A DNA stretch of 64,000 nt from DASRDZ01 sp035569495 (lineage in GTDB: Bacteria; Chloroflexota; Dormibacteria; Aeolococcales; Aeolococcaceae): assembly GCA_035569495.1 (NCBI GenBank), contig DATMMX010000047.1, forward strand, positions 1 to 64,000, given 5' to 3'. Shown here in pieces: positions 55,283 to 63,596 of the stretch (position 1 is the first letter of the stretch; every line of letters starts with the position of its first letter). The translations under genes and the position numbers were made by a program. Under the pieces are notes generated by a model. It saw only the letters and a list, made by a program, of their open reading frames with translations, was not told the origin of the DNA and did no database searches.

Positions 55283-55301
55283 AACCGGACCTTCGCCGGT
55301 T
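55283..55301 (+). terminator. Weak hairpin after the XRE-MEDS gene
   Basis: AACCGG, seven-base loop, CCGGTT, followed by CTTCCCC, 41 bases after the stop codon. A six-bp stem without a real T-run is weak evidence of termination. Confidence 0.3.
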
Positions 55302-55351
55302 CTTCCCCAGGAGTGTGGTGACCGCCTGCGTAGCCTGGCGTTGCAGCACTC

Positions 55352-56494
55352 ATGGAGGACGATTCGTTGACAACGCAATCCATCGCCTGGCGCCGGTTCG
55401 CGGTGATCGGGACGCTCTCCGTGGCAGCGGTCGCGGCCGCGCTCCCCACCACCCGGGCGAATGCGCACGACGCCGCCGCGGCAGCGGGGCCCTCGACGCT
55501 CCCCGCCGCCACCGTGGTCAGCGGTCCGCCCACCGGCAGCAAGGGTCCCGACGACCTCACCCGGCTGGCCGTCGACGGCCTGGCCGGCGGCCGCCCGCTG
55601 CTCTGGACGGCCTTCCAGAACGGCATCGGACCCGACGGCACGCCCGCCACCGGCGGCCCGATGACCAGCACCGTCGCCGGCTACGACCCGCGCAACGGCA
55701 GCAGCCCGGTGCGCACCATCGCGGTGACCGGCAAGGTCGACGGCCTGACCGCGGATCCCCGCACCCACCGCCTCATCGCCACCGTGAACGAGGACAGCAA
55801 CTCGGGCCTCGCCGTCGTCGACCCGGCCACCGGCACGGTGACGGCGTACCAGTACAGCCCCAGCCCCGAGGTCTCGGGCAACGGCGGCAGCGACAGCGTT
55901 GCGGTCAGGAATGGCGAGATCTTCGTGGTCCACTCCAACCCCAACGACACCACCCAGGCCGCGGAGTACGCGGTGACCCTGGACGGCGCCACCGCGACCG
56001 CGCAGCTCACGCCCGTGTTCCTCTGCGGCAGCACCGCCACCGACGCGGTCACCGGCGTCTCGGCTCCGCTGGCCATGGCCGATCCCGACACCAGCGCCTT
56101 CATGCCGGGCAGCGCGCCGCGCTTCGCGGGACAGCTCGCCACCGTGGGCCAGGCGGACGGACAGATCGTCTTCGCCGCCAAGCCGGACGGCAAGGCGGCG
56201 CCGAAGCTCACGGTGCTCAACCTCTCCGACGGCACCGGCGCCACCCCGCAGGTCGACGGCCTGGCCACCGCCACCGCGGGCCGCGGCACGCTCTACGTCG
56301 TCGACAACAAGCCGGGCACGATCACCGCGCTCGACACCAGCGGCTGGCCCGCGGGCACCGTCTTCGTCGGCTCGCCCAACGGCCTCGGCACCCTCGACCT
56401 GTCGACGGGCGCGATCACCCCGCTGGGCAACAGCTTCACCGCCCCCAAGGGGCTGGTCTTCGTTCCCGCGCCGTCGTCCGAGGGCGACGGCTGA
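55352..56494 (+). CDS. Secreted beta-propeller-like protein
   Basis: A 380-residue exported protein with a signal peptide (about 14-38, ending ANAHDA). The body is made of beta-strand repeats of the type DGLTADPRTHRLIATVNEDSNSGLAVVDPATG, VDGLATATAGRGTLYVVDNKPGTITALDTSG and GTLDLSTGAITPLG, suggesting a six- or seven-bladed propeller like the lactonase/YncE group. No catalytic signature is recognised. The preceding 109 bases hold a weak hairpin and no other gene. Confidence 0.75.
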   Translation: MEDDSLTTQSIAWRRFAVIGTLSVAAVAAALPTTRANAHDAAAAAGPSTLPAATVVSGPPTGSKGPDDLTRLAVDGLAGGRPLLWTAFQNGIGPDGTPATGGPMTSTVAGYDPRNGSSPVRTIAVTGKVDGLTADPRTHRLIATVNEDSNSGLAVVDPATGTVTAYQYSPSPEVSGNGGSDSVAVRNGEIFVVHSNPNDTTQAAEYAVTLDGATATAQLTPVFLCGSTATDAVTGVSAPLAMADPDTSAFMPGSAPRFAGQLATVGQADGQIVFAAKPDGKAAPKLTVLNLSDGTGATPQVDGLATATAGRGTLYVVDNKPGTITALDTSGWPAGTVFVGSPNGLGTLDLSTGAITPLGNSFTAPKGLVFVPAPSSEGDG

Positions 56495-56503
56495 CGCTTG
56501 CGG

Positions 56504-57439
56504 CTAGGCGGCCGGTGCCGGGGTCGGCGTTGCCCCGGTGCCGCCGCCGCTGCCGTAGCCGCCCGGCGGCGCCGCGGCCCCCAGGGTCGACCAGGCCACG
56601 GCACCGCCGGGCTGCGCGGGCGAGGGCGCGCTGCCCCAGGCGCTGAAGGTCGTGGTGCCGGTGATCGTCACCGTGCCTGCGGACACCGTGGAGACGTAGT
56701 CGACGGGGAGATGGGTGCTGGGGTCGACGTCCATGTAGGCGGTGCCCGCGGGGATGCCCTGGTGGGCGGGGACGGTGCCCTTGATCCGCGTCGCGTGCAC
56801 GCCGCCGGGCGTGGTGACCTGCGCGGTGGAGGTGGCCACCAGCGGCATCTCGGTGGCCTGGTCGCCGGTGGTGATGCCCGGCTGGAGCACCGTGTACGGC
56901 CCGTCGCCGGAGACGACTGAGACCCACTTCCCGCTCAGGCCCGGCGCGGCCGAGGCGGGAACGCCGAGCTGGTCCTGGGCGGCGGCGGCGTTGCCCTTGA
57001 AGTACACCGTGCCCTGGATGAGAACCAGGCTGAACTGCTCGGGCCCGTAGGCGGAGTCGACGGTGATGTCCTGGGTGCCGGTGCCCGGACCGGCGTCGCC
57101 GGTGGTGGTCTGGTTGGCGCCGCCGGTGGTCTTCGAGACGTAGTGCACGCCCCTGGTGGCGCGGGTGGCGGCGAGCGCCTGCTGGTACAGCGTCCTGGCC
57201 TGCGCCTGCCCCGGAACGAGGCCGGTGGCGGGCGCGGGGGTCTGCGCGCTGCCCGCGCCGCCGCTGGTGCTGCTGTTGCCGTTGCTGCGCGTCAGCAGGG
57301 CGATGGGCAGGGCCACGGCCACGCCGAAGACCAGCCCGCCCGCGATCGCCGCCGCCGCCACCCGGCCGCGCAGCGGCCAGCTCCTTTGCGGCGCCACGGG
57401 CGGCACGTGGTTGGCCTGACCGGTGCTGTCGTCGAACAC
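56504..57439 (-). CDS. Membrane-anchored LppX/LprG-like or unknown exported protein
   Basis: A 311-residue protein (GTG start) with a cytoplasmic N-terminus of about 28 residues (PPVAPQRSWPLRG), one membrane helix (about 29-50) and an extracytoplasmic domain. TLYQQALAATRATRGVHYVSKT, VDSAYGPEQFSLVLIQGTVYFKGNAAA, GKWVSVVSGDGPY and DPSTHLPVDYVSTV resemble, loosely, the LolA/LprG-type lipid-carrier half-barrel proteins. The C-terminal 50 residues are Gly/Pro/Ala-rich. The similarity is by eye and unproven. Divergent from the small membrane gene at 57589 across 149 bases that show no other gene. Confidence 0.6.
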   Translation of the reverse strand: MFDDSTGQANHVPPVAPQRSWPLRGRVAAAAIAGGLVFGVAVALPIALLTRSNGNSSTSGGAGSAQTPAPATGLVPGQAQARTLYQQALAATRATRGVHYVSKTTGGANQTTTGDAGPGTGTQDITVDSAYGPEQFSLVLIQGTVYFKGNAAAAQDQLGVPASAAPGLSGKWVSVVSGDGPYTVLQPGITTGDQATEMPLVATSTAQVTTPGGVHATRIKGTVPAHQGIPAGTAYMDVDPSTHLPVDYVSTVSAGTVTITGTTTFSAWGSAPSPAQPGGAVAWSTLGAAAPPGGYGSGGGTGATPTPAPAA

Positions 57440-57588
57440 CGGGCCAAGTCTGTCACGGCCCGGCTTGCGGGCGTCTTAAGCCGCGCCGGAGGCTCCCGAG
57501 ACCTCCGCGCGGCGTTCACATCTGCTCCACATGCCGCGCCCAGGCTGAGGCTCAGATCAACCAACCTCCCACCGGAGAAACCATCGAC

Positions 57589-57864
57589 ATGAACACACGC
57601 AGGTTCTGGGGCCTGGTCGCCGTCGGCGCCGCCACCGCGGTCGGCGTGACCACTCGCGACGCGGGCTTCGTGGTCATCACCTTCCTGGGCAGCCTGGTGG
57701 TGCCGCGCATCCTCGGGCTGCGCGGTCCCGGCCACGGCCACCGTCACGGCTGCGCCGGGCGGCACGGCGGCCGGGCGCGCCTCGAGGAGCGCATGGCCCA
57801 GTGGCACCGCGAGGCCCACGCGGGCACGCCGACCCCTCCCGCCGGCACCGCGCCGGTCGCCTGA
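57589..57864 (+). CDS. Small membrane protein with His/Arg-rich tail
   Basis: A 91-residue protein: one or two N-terminal hydrophobic segments (WGLVAVGAATAVGVTT; FVVITFLGSLVVPRILGL), then a cytoplasmic tail GPGHGHRHGCAGRHGGRARLEERMAQWHREAH with seven histidines and one cysteine. It lies 72 bases upstream of a two-component pair, in the same direction. The tail could bind metal, and the protein may be an accessory sensor for the kinase. No family is recognised. Confidence 0.65.
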   Translation: MNTRRFWGLVAVGAATAVGVTTRDAGFVVITFLGSLVVPRILGLRGPGHGHRHGCAGRHGGRARLEERMAQWHREAHAGTPTPPAGTAPVA

Positions 57865-57936
57865 CGTCTCGCCGGAACGTCGTGACACGGGTCCGAGGCC
57901 GGGGTCCTGCACGCCAGCACCCCGCCTCGGAGGACC

Positions 57937-58626
57937 ATGCAGCCGGTGAGGACCGTCCTCGTCGTCGACGACGAGCCCGAGATCGTCCGCCTCGTCCGCG
58001 ACTACCTGGAGCGGGCCGGGTTCGGCGTGGCCACCGCCGCCGACGGCGAGCAGGCGCTGCGCACCGCCCAGCGGGTGCGGCCGGACCTCGTCGTCCTCGA
58101 CCTCGGCCTGCCCGGGCTGGACGGCCTCGACGTCACCCGGGAGCTGCGCCGCGGCGGCCAGGTGCCGATCATCATGCTCACCGCCCGCACCGAGGAGGCC
58201 GACCGCGTCGCCGGCCTGGAGCTGGGCGCCGACGACTACGTGGCCAAGCCCTTCAGCCCGCGCGAGCTGGTCGCCCGGGTCCGCGCCGTGCTGCGCCGCA
58301 CCGACACCGCGCGCTCGCAGGGCGACGTGGTCCGCGCCGGCGGGGGGCTGATGCTCGACGTTTCTCGAATGGAGGCGTCGGTGGAGGGGCGGCCGGTCGA
58401 GCTGACCGCCACCGAGTTCGCCCTGCTGCTGCACATGGCGCGGCAGCCGGGGCGCGTGTTCACCCGCGCCCAGCTCCTCGACGCGGTGCACGGCGTCGCC
58501 GTCGAGTCCTACGAGCGGGCCATCGACGCCCACGTCAAGAACATCCGCCGCAAGATCGAGGCCGACCCGCGGGCGCCGCGCCACCTGCAGACGGTGTTCG
58601 GCGTCGGCTACCGAGTCGCCGAGTGA
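57937..58626 (+). CDS. OmpR-family response regulator
   Basis: A 229-residue regulator. Receiver: VVDDEPEIVRLVRDYLERAGF, phospho-Asp in LVVLDLGLPGLDG, Thr/Lys switch in IIMLTARTEEADRV and VAKPFSP. DNA-binding winged helix: LTATEFALLLHMARQPGRVFTRAQLLDAVHG, RAIDAHVKNIRRKIEADPR, VFGVGYRV. The kinase gene overlaps by four bases. The following ABC-exporter genes are the probable target operon. Confidence 0.93.
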   Translation: MQPVRTVLVVDDEPEIVRLVRDYLERAGFGVATAADGEQALRTAQRVRPDLVVLDLGLPGLDGLDVTRELRRGGQVPIIMLTARTEEADRVAGLELGADDYVAKPFSPRELVARVRAVLRRTDTARSQGDVVRAGGGLMLDVSRMEASVEGRPVELTATEFALLLHMARQPGRVFTRAQLLDAVHGVAVESYERAIDAHVKNIRRKIEADPRAPRHLQTVFGVGYRVAE

Positions 58627-59798
58627 GCGGCGCCGCGGGTGGGCCGAGCGCCGGTGGCGGGGGCGCGTGGCACCGGCGCCGCCCGCCGTGGTGGCCGCAG
58701 GAGCAGCCGTGGCCGCCGAGCGGCGCCCGGGGCGGGCGCCCGGGAGGTCCGCCGCGGCACCTGCGCCGCCGGCTCGGCTGCGCCGCCGGGTGCCTGCTCC
58801 TGGTCCTCGGCGGCGCGGGGACGGCGCTGGTCTGGCTGGTGCTCAGCGCCGTGGGGGTGGTGGGCTCGGCGGCCTTCGTGCGCATCGTCTCGGCGGTCGG
58901 GCTGCTGCTCGGCGTGATCGCCTTCGCCGTGGCGCTGACCCTGGCGCGCCGGCTGGCCGTGCCCGGCGAGCGGCTGGTCGAGGCGGCGCGGCGCATCGAG
59001 GCGGGCGACTACTCGGCGCGGGTGCCGGTGCGCGGGCCCGGCGAGCTGCGCGCGGTGGCTCGCGCCGTCAACAGCATGAGCGCGCGGCTCGAGGCCGACC
59101 AGGTGCGCCGCCGCTCGGTGCTCGCCGACGTCGCCCACGAGCTGCGCACGCCGCTGACCATCGTGCGCGGCCAGGCCGAGGGCATCGCCGACGGCGTCTA
59201 CCCCGCCGAGCCCGAGCAGATGGCGCCGATCCTGGCCGCAACGCGCACCCTGGAGAAGCTGGTCGACGACCTGCGCACCTTCGCCCTCGCCGACGCCGGG
59301 GCGCTGCGCCTGGAGCGCGAGCAGGTCGACGTCGCGGTGCTGGTGGCGGCCACCGTCGACACCTTCGCCTCCAGCGCGTCGAGCGCGGGCGTGGCGCTGC
59401 GCGCCGACGTCGCCGCCGCCACGCCCGCCGTCGAGGGCGATCCGGCCCGGCTCAGCAGCGTTCTTGCCAACCTCGTCAGCAACGCGCTGCGCCACACGCC
59501 GCGCGGGGGAACTGTGCGCATCGTGGGGCGGGGCGTCGCCGGTGGGGGAGTGGAGATCACCGTCGCCGACGACGGCGAGGGCATCCCGCCCGAGCTGCTG
59601 CCGCGCGTCTTCGACCGCTTCGTCAAGGGTCCGGCGTCGTCAGGCTCGGGACTGGGGCTGGCCATCGTGCGCGACGTGGTCGAGGCGCACGGCGGCAGCG
59701 TCGGCGTGGAGAGCTCACCGCGACTGGGAACGGCGGTGAGCATCCGGCTCCCCGCTGCGTTCACGGATGCGCAAGCACGCGGCAGTCGCGATCCGTGA
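58623..59798 (+). CDS. Sensor histidine kinase with Trp/Pro/Arg-rich N-terminus
   Basis: A 391-residue kinase (GTG start). The N-terminal 50 residues are low-complexity (WHRRRPPWWPQEQPWPP). Two helices (about 53-78 and 84-105) are joined by only a few residues, so there is essentially no external domain. HAMP (LVEAARRIEAGDYSARVPV), HisKA (ADVAHELRTPLTIVRGQAEG) and HATPase_c (NLVSNALRHT; DDGEGIPPELL; GSGLGLAIVRDVVEAHGG) follow. Intramembrane-sensing kinases of this shape often control adjacent ABC exporters that resist cell-envelope antibiotics, and such an exporter is next. Confidence 0.92.
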   Translation: MSGAAGGPSAGGGGAWHRRRPPWWPQEQPWPPSGARGGRPGGPPRHLRRRLGCAAGCLLLVLGGAGTALVWLVLSAVGVVGSAAFVRIVSAVGLLLGVIAFAVALTLARRLAVPGERLVEAARRIEAGDYSARVPVRGPGELRAVARAVNSMSARLEADQVRRRSVLADVAHELRTPLTIVRGQAEGIADGVYPAEPEQMAPILAATRTLEKLVDDLRTFALADAGALRLEREQVDVAVLVAATVDTFASSASSAGVALRADVAAATPAVEGDPARLSSVLANLVSNALRHTPRGGTVRIVGRGVAGGGVEITVADDGEGIPPELLPRVFDRFVKGPASSGSGLGLAIVRDVVEAHGGSVGVESSPRLGTAVSIRLPAAFTDAQARGSRDP

Positions 59799-59862
59799 CG
59801 CACTGCGGTACCCTGCGCGCGGGCACCCTGCAGCAGCACCCGGCCCCCCTGGAGGTCGCCCG

Positions 59863-60642
59863 ATGAGCGGCGCCGCTACCGACGTCCAGCCGCAGCCACT
59901 GGGCGGCACATCCACATCGACCGTGGCCGTCCGCGCCGTCGCCGCGGTCAAGGTGTACGGCCATGGTGAGACGGCGGTCCGCGCCCTCGACGGCATCGAC
60001 GTGGCCATGGCCGGCGGTCGCTTCACCGCCATCATGGGCCCGTCGGGATCCGGTAAGTCGACGCTGCTGCACTGCCTGGCGGGGCTCGACCGGCTGACCT
60101 CGGGCACCATCTTCATCGGCGCCACCGACATCACCGCGCTGCCCGAGAAGCAGCTCACCCTGCTGCGTCGCGACCGGGTCGGCTTCATCTTCCAGTCGTA
60201 CAACCTGGTGCCGACGCTGAGCGCCGCCGACAACATCACCCTGCCCCTGGCCATCGCCGGCCGCGAGCCGGATCGCGCCTGGTACGATCAGGTCGTCGAC
60301 GTGCTCGGCCTGCGCACGCGACTGCATCACCTGCCCAAGGAGCTGAGCGGCGGGCAGCAGCAGCGCGTCGCCGCGGCGCGGGCGCTGGTCAGCCGTCCCG
60401 ACATCGTCTTCGCCGACGAGCCCTCGGGCAACCTCGACGCCAACAGCAGCGAGGAGCTGCTCGGCTTCCTGCGCGACGCGGTGCGCCAGTTCGGGCAGAC
60501 CATCGTCATGGTCACCCACGACGCCAGGGCGGCGGCGTTCGCCGACCGCGCCGTCTTCCTGCGCGACGGACGCGTGGTGCACGACGTGGACCGGCCCACG
60601 GTGGACGGCATCCTCGGCGTGATGAAGACGCTGGGCGGCTGA
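59863..60642 (+). CDS. MacB/LolD-type ABC transporter ATPase
   Basis: A 259-residue ATPase preceded by a good ribosome-binding site (GGAGG, eight bases before ATG at 59863). Walker A GPSGSGKST, Q-loop FQSYNLVPTLSAADNITLP, signature LSGGQQQRVAAARAL, Walker B IVFADEPSGNLD, H-loop VTHD. An in-frame ATG 32 codons upstream overlaps the kinase gene and is unlikely. It is 11 bases from its permease gene, giving a two-component-controlled exporter unit. Confidence 0.92.
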   Translation: MSGAATDVQPQPLGGTSTSTVAVRAVAAVKVYGHGETAVRALDGIDVAMAGGRFTAIMGPSGSGKSTLLHCLAGLDRLTSGTIFIGATDITALPEKQLTLLRRDRVGFIFQSYNLVPTLSAADNITLPLAIAGREPDRAWYDQVVDVLGLRTRLHHLPKELSGGQQQRVAAARALVSRPDIVFADEPSGNLDANSSEELLGFLRDAVRQFGQTIVMVTHDARAAAFADRAVFLRDGRVVHDVDRPTVDGILGVMKTLGG

Positions 60643-60653
60643 GCCGCGCCGCG

Positions 60654-63203
60654 ATGCTGAAAGCAACGCTGCGCGGACTCCTGGCGCACAAGCTGCGCCT
60701 GGCGCTGGCAACCATGGCCATCGTTCTCGGCGTGTCCTTCGTGACCGGCACGCTGGTCATCGGCGACACCATCAACTCGACCTTCGACACGCTGTTCAAG
60801 ACGACGACGGCGGGCGTCGACGTCGACGTGCGCGCGGTGAGCACCGGCACCGAGCAGGGGCACGACGTGCACCCGCCCATCCCGGTGTCGGTGCTGCCGC
60901 CGGTGCAGGCCGTCAACGGCGTCAAGGAGGCGTTCCCCTACCTGGCGCGTGTCGCCGTGATCGTCGGCAAGGACGGCAAGGTGGTCAGCACCGGCGGCGC
61001 ACCGACCCTGGGCCTGCTCTGGAATCCCTACCCGGACATGAGCTCGTTCCGGCTGCGCAGCGGCGCTCCGCCACAGGGACCGGACCAGGTGGTCATCGAC
61101 GCGCACACCGCGTCGGTGCAGGGCTTCAAGGCCGGCGACAGCGTGCGCATCGTGCTGCCCTCGGGGTCGCCGCAGACGTTCACGCTCTCCGGCACCACCG
61201 GGTTCGGCAACCAGGACAACCTCGCCGGCGCCACCGTTGCCGCCTTCGACCCGCAGGCGGGCCGCGCGCTGCTCGGCGCGCCCAACGAGTACGACGGCAT
61301 CTACCTCAAGGCGCAGCAGGGCGTCTCGCCGGAGACGCTCAAGGCCCGCGTCGCCGCGGTGCTGCCCCACGGCGTCGAGGCGGTGACCGGCCAGACGCTG
61401 GCCCAGGAGCAGACCGACGCGGTCAAGACCGGCATCGGATTCCTGACCACGTTCCTGCTGGTGTTCGCCTTCATCTCGCTGTTCGTGGGGAGCTTCATCA
61501 TCCTCAACACCTTCGCCATCCTGGTGGCGCAGCGCACGCGCGAGCTGGCATTGCTGCGCTGCCTCGGCGCCACTCGCGGGCAGGTGATGCGCTCGGTGCT
61601 CACCGAGGCGGCGATCACCGGATTGGTGGCGGCGATCCTCGGCATCCTCGCCGGGCTGGGCATCGCCAAGGGGCTGGAGGCGCTGCTCGGCGCGGTCGGG
61701 CTCGACCTCAGCGGCACCTCGCTGCAGCTCCAGCCGCACACCGTGATCGCGGGGCTGGCGGTGGGCGTGCTGGTGACCATCGTGGCGTCGGTGCTGCCCG
61801 CGCGCCGGGCGACGCGCGTCGCACCGGTCGAGGCGCTGCGCGACGCGATGCCGTCGCCGAGCGTGGTCTCGGCGGGGCGGATCATCGGCGGGCTGCTGCT
61901 GCTCGGCGCCGGGGTGCTGAGCATCCTGCTCGGGCTGTTCGCTCTGCCGTCCAATCAACTGCTGGTCACCGGGCTCGGTGCGCTGGCCACCTTCATCGGC
62001 GTGGCCGTGCTGGCGCCGATCGTGGTCGGGCCGGTGGTGTCGGTGCTCGGCGCGCCGGTGCGCCGCTTCCGCGGTGTGCCCGGCAAGCTGGCCCGCGAGA
62101 ACGCCATGCGCCAGCCGCGGCGCACCGCCTCGACGGCGTCGGCGCTGATGATCGGCGTCGGCCTGGTGTCGTGCTTCACCGTGGTGGCGGCGTCGCTGAC
62201 CGGCTCGATCAACCGCATCGTCGACCGCACCGTCAACGCCGACTACATCATCAGCCCGCAGACCCAGGGCAACGGCGACGCGCTGCTCAGCCCGGACATC
62301 ACCACCCGCCTCGCCGCCGACCGCAACGTGGCGGTGGTCTCGCCGATCAGCGGCGGCACCTTCCACTACGGCAACGAGGCCGACCAGGTCGAGGCCGTCG
62401 ACACCGCCACCATCCTGCGAGTTGCGGACGTGACCGTCCAGAACGGGGCGAGCCTGGACCGGCTCGGCGACGGCCAGGTGGCGATCAGCGAGGACGCCGC
62501 CAAGAACCACGCGCTGAAGGTCGGCGACGTCGTGCCCATGCAGCTGCCGCGCCCCGGCGTGCTGGAGCAGCGCGTGGCCACCGTCTACGCGCGCAACCCG
62601 CTGCTCGGCGATTACCTGGTCACCCGCTCCACCTGGCAGCGCGGCAGCATCGAGATCTTCGACTTCGTGGTGCTGGTCAAGGGCAGCTCGGGTGTGTCGC
62701 AGAGCGCGCTGCGCAGCAGCATCACCAGCGACCTGAGCGCGTTCCCCAACGTGCAGGTGCAGAACAACGCCGAGTACAAGAAGACCCAGGGCCAGCAGAT
62801 CGACGTGCTGCTCAACCTGCTCACCGCGCTGGTGGTGCTGGCCATCGTCATCGCCCTGCTCGGCGTGGTCAACACCATGGCCCTGGCCATCGTCGAGCGC
62901 GTCCGCGAGCTGGGCCTGGTGCGCGCGCTGGGCATGACCCGCTCACAGACGCGCAGCATGGTGCGCTGGGAGACGGTGCTGATCACCGTGTTCGGCGCCC
63001 TGCTCGGCTGCGTCGTCGGCCTGTTCTTCGGCGTCGCCCTGGTGCGTGCCTTCGCCTCGCAGGGCGTCGACGTGCTCGACCTGGCGCTGGGGCGGCAGGT
63101 GCAGTACGTGCTGGTCGCCTTCGTCGCCGGCCTGGTCGCCGCCATCTGGCCGGCGCGCCGCGCCGCCCGCGTCGACCTGCTCCAGGCCATCGCCACCGAG
63201 TGA
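60654..63203 (+). CDS. Large FtsX-like ABC transporter permease
   Basis: An 849-residue permease of the YtrF/SalY type with two FtsX modules. N-terminal helix (KLRLALATMAIVLGVSFVTGTLVIGDT), extracytoplasmic domain, first FtsX block (FIILNTFAILVAQRTRELALLRCLGATRGQVMRSVLTEAAITGL), linker helices, second extracytoplasmic domain (about 500-690), and second FtsX block (NTMALAIVERVRELGLVRALGMTRSQTRSMVRWETVLITVFG) ending ARRAARVDLLQAIATE. Such permeases export or detoxify peptides and lipids. Regulated, by position, by the two-component system upstream. Confidence 0.93.
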   Translation: MLKATLRGLLAHKLRLALATMAIVLGVSFVTGTLVIGDTINSTFDTLFKTTTAGVDVDVRAVSTGTEQGHDVHPPIPVSVLPPVQAVNGVKEAFPYLARVAVIVGKDGKVVSTGGAPTLGLLWNPYPDMSSFRLRSGAPPQGPDQVVIDAHTASVQGFKAGDSVRIVLPSGSPQTFTLSGTTGFGNQDNLAGATVAAFDPQAGRALLGAPNEYDGIYLKAQQGVSPETLKARVAAVLPHGVEAVTGQTLAQEQTDAVKTGIGFLTTFLLVFAFISLFVGSFIILNTFAILVAQRTRELALLRCLGATRGQVMRSVLTEAAITGLVAAILGILAGLGIAKGLEALLGAVGLDLSGTSLQLQPHTVIAGLAVGVLVTIVASVLPARRATRVAPVEALRDAMPSPSVVSAGRIIGGLLLLGAGVLSILLGLFALPSNQLLVTGLGALATFIGVAVLAPIVVGPVVSVLGAPVRRFRGVPGKLARENAMRQPRRTASTASALMIGVGLVSCFTVVAASLTGSINRIVDRTVNADYIISPQTQGNGDALLSPDITTRLAADRNVAVVSPISGGTFHYGNEADQVEAVDTATILRVADVTVQNGASLDRLGDGQVAISEDAAKNHALKVGDVVPMQLPRPGVLEQRVATVYARNPLLGDYLVTRSTWQRGSIEIFDFVVLVKGSSGVSQSALRSSITSDLSAFPNVQVQNNAEYKKTQGQQIDVLLNLLTALVVLAIVIALLGVVNTMALAIVERVRELGLVRALGMTRSQTRSMVRWETVLITVFGALLGCVVGLFFGVALVRAFASQGVDVLDLALGRQVQYVLVAFVAGLVAAIWPARRAARVDLLQAIATE

Positions 63204-63223
63204 AGGGTTCATACTTGCCCGCC

Positions 63224-63580
63224 ATGGGATTGCGCGGTGTGCACCACGTGCAGGTCAACGTGCGCGACGTCGCCGAGGCGCTGGCGTTCTACACCTCGCT
63301 GGGCATGACGGTGCGCGGCGACCGGCCCGACTTGGGCGTCGACGGCGCGTGGCTGAACGTGGGCGACCAGCAGGTCCACCTCCTCCTCGCTCCCTCGCCT
63401 GCCGATGTCGGTCAGCACTTCGCTCTGGAAGTGGACGACCTCGACGGAATCGTCGGGGCGCTGCGCTCGCGCGGGGTCTCGGTGGGCGAGCCACGGTCGC
63501 TGGGCGCGGGGCTGGCGCGCCAGACGTCAACACACGACCCGTCCGGCAACCGCATCGAGCTGCGCGAACCGGCGCTCTAG
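63224..63580 (+). CDS. VOC/glyoxalase-fold protein
   Basis: A 118-residue single VOC module starting MGLRGVHHVQVNVRDVAEALAFY. The paired beta-alpha-beta-beta-beta motifs VQVNVRDVAEALAFYTSLGM, WLNVGDQQVHLLLAP, HFALEVDDLDGIVGALRSRGV and THDPSGNRIELREP supply the usual His/Glu metal ligands. Substrate unknown (a dioxygenase, glyoxalase or resistance protein). 20 bases after the exporter permease, so it may be co-transcribed and related to resistance. Confidence 0.85.
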   Translation: MGLRGVHHVQVNVRDVAEALAFYTSLGMTVRGDRPDLGVDGAWLNVGDQQVHLLLAPSPADVGQHFALEVDDLDGIVGALRSRGVSVGEPRSLGAGLARQTSTHDPSGNRIELREPAL

Positions 63581-63596
63581 CTGGTTTCGGCGCTTC

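Noticed and set aside
60327..62510. 727-codon minus-strand frame opposite the ABC exporter genes
   Set aside because: Antisense shadow; composition is His/Arg/Asp-rich without motifs.
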